From Chryseobacterium luteum (GTDB taxonomy: Bacteria; Bacteroidota; Bacteroidia; Flavobacteriales; Weeksellaceae), in the NCBI RefSeq assembly GCF_000737785.1, contig NZ_JPRO01000020.1:1-64000 (forward strand): a stretch of 64,000 nt of DNA, given 5' to 3'. Position numbers and translations under genes: made by a program. Positions 61,159 to 64,000 of this stretch are shown in pieces. Numbering within the stretch: position 1 is the first letter of the stretch; every line of letters starts with the position of its first letter. The notes below the pieces were generated by a model, which was not told the origin of the DNA, made no database searches, and worked only from the letters and a program-made list of their open reading frames with translations.

Positions 61159-61905
61159 TTAAGTTACTCTCCTTCTGTTGCTGGCTGTTACCCATTCATT
61201 CTTATGACATTTGGGACAGCTTACGGTATTTCCTTCAGGCTTCAATTCTGTGTGTCCACAGAAAGTACAGGAAAAGTGACCTTCTTTATGAATATTTACG
61301 AACCTGTTTTCCAGTGATCCCGGCATAATAGGGAGTCCGTATTTCACATCATTATCTTCATAATAAAATACGCTGATTTCACCTGAGATTTCCTCTATGG
61401 CTGTTTCTATCTGCCCCAACTGTGAAACACCTTTCAGCCTCAGCTCTGCAAAGAATTCATCGCTGCCCAGGTTTTCTTTTTTAAAGTTATCAATGGCAAA
61501 TTCACCTTCACGGATCAGGCAGACAGAAGTTCCTTCCACCATTTTTTCGAATTTTTTGCTTCTTCCGATAAAGAAAGTGACTATACTGTATAAAAGAATG
61601 ATAACGATAAAAACAAGAATGGAAGAAATAATCCCGACATCTTTGTTAAACATAGGATCGCCGGCCGCAGAGCCCAAGCCGATAATAACGACCAGCTCGA
61701 AGATGGAAAGCTGTTTGACTCCCCTCTTGCCTAAAATCCTCAGCCCTATGATAATAGCAAGAAACATAATGACCGTGCGGAGGATAATCTCTAACAGAAA
61801 GGACCATTCTTCGTGTCCCAGAAGTAATTCTTTCCAGTTGAGTTCTAACAGAAATAAGGTCAGCATAGAAATTAATTTTAAAACAGCATTCAAAAAATAA
61901 GCCAT
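61159..61905 (-). CDS. DUF421 (YetF-like) membrane protein with C-terminal zinc ribbon
   Basis: 248 residues. Three membrane helices (about 35-120), GLRILGKRGVKQLSIFELVVIIGLGSAAGDPMF being the DUF421 signature, then the cytoplasmic YetF-like domain (LIREGEFAIDNFKKENLGSDEFFAELRLKGV). Unusual for the family is a C-terminal rubredoxin-like CTFCGH...CPKCHK ribbon. Function unknown; relatives are envelope stress or spore-related proteins in Firmicutes. Confidence 0.85.
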   Translation of the reverse strand: MAYFLNAVLKLISMLTLFLLELNWKELLLGHEEWSFLLEIILRTVIMFLAIIIGLRILGKRGVKQLSIFELVVIIGLGSAAGDPMFNKDVGIISSILVFIVIILLYSIVTFFIGRSKKFEKMVEGTSVCLIREGEFAIDNFKKENLGSDEFFAELRLKGVSQLGQIETAIEEISGEISVFYYEDNDVKYGLPIMPGSLENRFVNIHKEGHFSCTFCGHTELKPEGNTVSCPKCHKNEWVTASNRRRVT

Positions 61906-61972
61906 AGAAGGCAGTTCAGCTGATGATAATTCCTATTATATGATAAAACTGATGATTTTAATTCATTACAAT

Positions 61973-62190
61973 AACCTGAATTCGGAATAAGAAAATGCTT
62001 ACAGCCAATGTTATTTTATCGCAAAGGCAAACAAAGGATATTTCATTCAGCAAAGGATACGGAATAATTCATATGCATCTTTATCTATAAGTGAAACGGC
62101 TTTGTTTTAACTTAAAAAAATGAACCGAATACTTTGTAAATTCATTGTTTATTCTTGGTTTATTTTTAATCCTTATCCCGAATTCAGGTT
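61973..62190. mobile_element. MITE-like element, 218 bp
   Basis: AACCTGAATTCGGAATAAG (61973-61991) and its inverted copy at 62172-62190 differ at one base. No gene lies between. There is no clear target duplication. Length and termini are those of a non-autonomous element. Confidence 0.55.
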
Positions 62191-62204
62191 AAAATAAATT
62201 ATTC

Positions 62205-63536
62205 CTATTTCTCCGTTTTTAAGGAAAGTACATTATTCGATGGAGTGAAATCTATTAAAGTCTCTAAAACTTCTAGAATATTCAGGTAAATAAAATCCAG
62301 TTCTTCTGAAGTGATGCAGTACGGCGGAACCAGATACATAACATTTCCCAACGGACGCATAATGATTCCCCGTTGCAGAAATTCGTTATAAAAGACTTTC
62401 CCGATTTCATTAAAATAGGATGTATTCTGATCTGTTTTATATTCAAAAGCCAGAATGGTCCCGGTTTGGCGTACATTTTTAACATCCGGATGCTGCATAA
62501 GAATTTCCGTAAAACCTGAATGCTGTGCGCATATACGGTCAATTGCGGTTAAAGTTTCTTCCTGTAATAAAAGTTCCATACTTGCCAGTGCCGCAGTGCA
62601 GGCTAACGGATTTGCTGTAAAGGAATGTCCGTGAAAAAGTGTTTTATATTGGTCTTCGGATAAAAAAGCATTGAAAATTTCCTGAGTACAGGTTGTAATT
62701 CCCATAGGCATCGTTCCCCCTGTAAGGCCTTTAGAAAAGCACATAATATCCGGCATTTCCGTGAGGTGATTGGCGGCAAAGAGCTTTCCGGTTCGTCCAA
62801 AACCTGTAAATACCTCATCCTGGATCATCAGGATTTCTTCGCTTCTGCAAAATTTCATCAGCTCATCAAGATGTTCAGCTTTATACATCAGCATTCCCGC
62901 AGCGCCCTGTGCCAAAGGCTCATAGATGAAACAGGCGATATCTTCTGCAAGGTCCCTGATCTGAACTTTTAAATTCTCCAGATTCTCCGCATTGGGTGTA
63001 TCTATAAAAACCACTTCAAAAAGCATACTTCCAAAAGGTTTTGTCCAGGCGCTTCTCCCGCTCACAGACATGGCTCCGAATGTGTCGCCATGATAAGCAT
63101 TTTTAAAAGCTAAAATTTTAGTTTTCTCTTTTCCGGAATTATAAGCGTATTGAATGCACATTTTCAGTGCTGCCTCCACCGCAGTAGAGCCGTTATCCGA
63201 ATAAAAAACTTTTTTCTGGTTCTCCGGAAGCAGATTCAGCAGGTTTTCCGACAACTGAACAGCCGGTTCATGGGTAAAACCTGCAAAAATAACCTGCTCC
63301 AAAGTAGTGAGCTGCTGAAATACACGCTCTGCAATGTAGGGATGTGCATGACCGTGCAGAGTCACCCACCAGGAGGAAACCGCATCAATATACTTTTTAC
63401 CTTCATCATCATATAAATAAATGCCCTTTCCTTTTACGATGGGTATGGCATTGCCTGCTGTTTTCATCTGGGTATAAGGATGCCAGTTGACAGTTTTGTC
63501 CCTTTCTGCAAGGCGGGTTTGTACTAATGTATTCAT
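62205..63536 (-). CDS. bioA: Adenosylmethionine-8-amino-7-oxononanoate aminotransferase
   Basis: 443 residues. This class III aminotransferase makes 7,8-diaminopelargonate in biotin synthesis. Motifs: VNWHPYTQMKTA, YIDAVSSWWVTLHGHAHP, FYSDNGSTAVEAALKMC, KNAYHGDTFGAMSVSGRS, MIQDEVFTGFGRTGKLFA with the cofactor Asp, and MCFSKGLTGGTMPMGIT holding the PLP lysine. The WHPYTQ and SSWW blocks are specific to BioA. It lies 110 bases downstream of bioB. Confidence 0.95.
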   Translation of the reverse strand: MNTLVQTRLAERDKTVNWHPYTQMKTAGNAIPIVKGKGIYLYDDEGKKYIDAVSSWWVTLHGHAHPYIAERVFQQLTTLEQVIFAGFTHEPAVQLSENLLNLLPENQKKVFYSDNGSTAVEAALKMCIQYAYNSGKEKTKILAFKNAYHGDTFGAMSVSGRSAWTKPFGSMLFEVVFIDTPNAENLENLKVQIRDLAEDIACFIYEPLAQGAAGMLMYKAEHLDELMKFCRSEEILMIQDEVFTGFGRTGKLFAANHLTEMPDIMCFSKGLTGGTMPMGITTCTQEIFNAFLSEDQYKTLFHGHSFTANPLACTAALASMELLLQEETLTAIDRICAQHSGFTEILMQHPDVKNVRQTGTILAFEYKTDQNTSYFNEIGKVFYNEFLQRGIIMRPLGNVMYLVPPYCITSEELDFIYLNILEVLETLIDFTPSNNVLSLKTEK

Positions 63537-63646
63537 GTAAATGTATTTATGATTTTTTTAGAAGACAGAAATTAGAGGCTGGAAGATGGAGATGGAAGTA
63601 TTGTAACCCCAACCTGTAACTTAAAATTAATTAATTCACCCCGTAA

Positions 63647-64000
63647 CTAGCAACAACTCTCCTTCATTTTCATCGGCTTCAGTCCCAGTTTTTCCAGCAT
63701 CTGCATATCCTCGGAAACTCCCGGGTTGGGTGTTACCAGAAGGGTTTCCCTTTCTCCTGTGAAGATGGAATTGGCTCCGGCCATAAAGCACCAGGCCTGC
63801 TCTGTTTCCGTCATTTCGATACGTCCGGCGCTTAATCTGACCATTGAGGAAGGCATAATAATTCTTGCCGTGGCAATCATTCTTACCATTTCCCAGGTAT
63901 CTACTTTTTCGTTGTCTGCAAGCGGTGTACCTGCCACTCTTGCTAAGGCATTGATGGGAACAGATTCCGGATGTTTGGGCATTGTGGCCAAGGTTAAAAG
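63647..64000 (-). CDS. bioB: Biotin synthase, C-terminal part (partial)
   Basis: The visible 117 residues end the radical-SAM enzyme BioB: TLATMPKHPESVPINALARVAGTPL (barrel end), MIATARIIMPSSMVRLSAGRIEM containing the Arg that binds the 2Fe-2S cluster, AWCFMAGANSIFTGERETLLVTPNPG and the final KESCC. The start lies beyond the right edge. With bioA next door this is the biotin cluster. Confidence 0.95.
   Translation of the reverse strand, partial: LLTLATMPKHPESVPINALARVAGTPLADNEKVDTWEMVRMIATARIIMPSSMVRLSAGRIEMTETEQAWCFMAGANSIFTGERETLLVTPNPGVSEDMQMLEKLGLKPMKMKESCC

Noticed and set aside
1..64000. CRISPR arrays, tRNA and rRNA genes.
   Set aside because: No regularly spaced identical repeats, cloverleaf-like segments or rRNA signatures were found on reading through both strands; a covariance search would be needed to exclude small RNAs.

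Overview
The window looks like a chromosome segment of a Flavobacteriales bacterium, most likely Chryseobacterium or a close Weeksellaceae relative. The evidence is the short primary sigma factor without region 1.1, promoters of the TTTG-N18/19-TAnnTTTG type, Bacteroidota-type (T6SSiii) secretion genes, a GLPGLI-family protein, many small lipoproteins and AT-rich intergenic DNA. No tRNA, rRNA or CRISPR array was seen.

Layout. 1-9.5 kb is mostly core: the end of a beta-barrel protein, rpoD, an S1/P1 nuclease, a three-gene T6SSiii block (tssG-tssN-tssK), two PLP enzymes and a DtxR/MntR-type regulator. 9.5-17 kb holds an ArsR-SRPBCC-DUF4256 operon whose SRPBCC gene has lost its 3' end to a dispersed repeat, a Septu-like defence pair (PtuA ATPase and PtuB HNH nuclease), an XRE regulator, a SymE-like toxin and an AraC regulator. 

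17.3-28.3 kb is the most unusual part. All genes of 17.3-24.4 kb and of 26.3-28.3 kb are on the minus strand, and several are followed within 4-9 bases of the stop codon by a 53-144 bp imperfect palindrome that begins (gene sense) YTAAC or YCAAC and usually ends CGTTA. I read this as an integron-like gene-cassette array with attC-like sites but no integrase (a CALIN). Its cargo includes a TetR-controlled hydrolase/DUF1348 operon, a serine beta-lactamase-like hydrolase, lipoproteins and a GLPGLI protein. A shorter second array holds a frameshifted gene. 

28.7-33.2 kb is a second accessory island: a VOC protein, gene relics, and a serine recombinase / two-TM protein / KAP-type NTPase / small frameshifted gene block, which is a candidate undescribed defence module. 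33.6-45.5 kb returns to ordinary genes: a LexA-like S24 regulator next to AlkB and exonuclease III, a ferritin-like DUF892 protein, AAG glycosylase, a MerC/Fur pair with matching operators, and redox enzymes. 45.7-55 kb carries three tandem secreted paralogues, small HTH proteins, a TPR-TM-AraC regulator, a ClC channel and a lipoprotein with a JAMM-like motif. 55.2-57.7 kb is a decayed insertion (IS3 remnant plus broken beta-helix protein) that cut an aldo/keto reductase in half. The window ends with a conserved 601-residue protein, a Microcystis viridis lectin (MVL) homologue, a DUF421 protein, a MITE-like element, bioA and the end of bioB.
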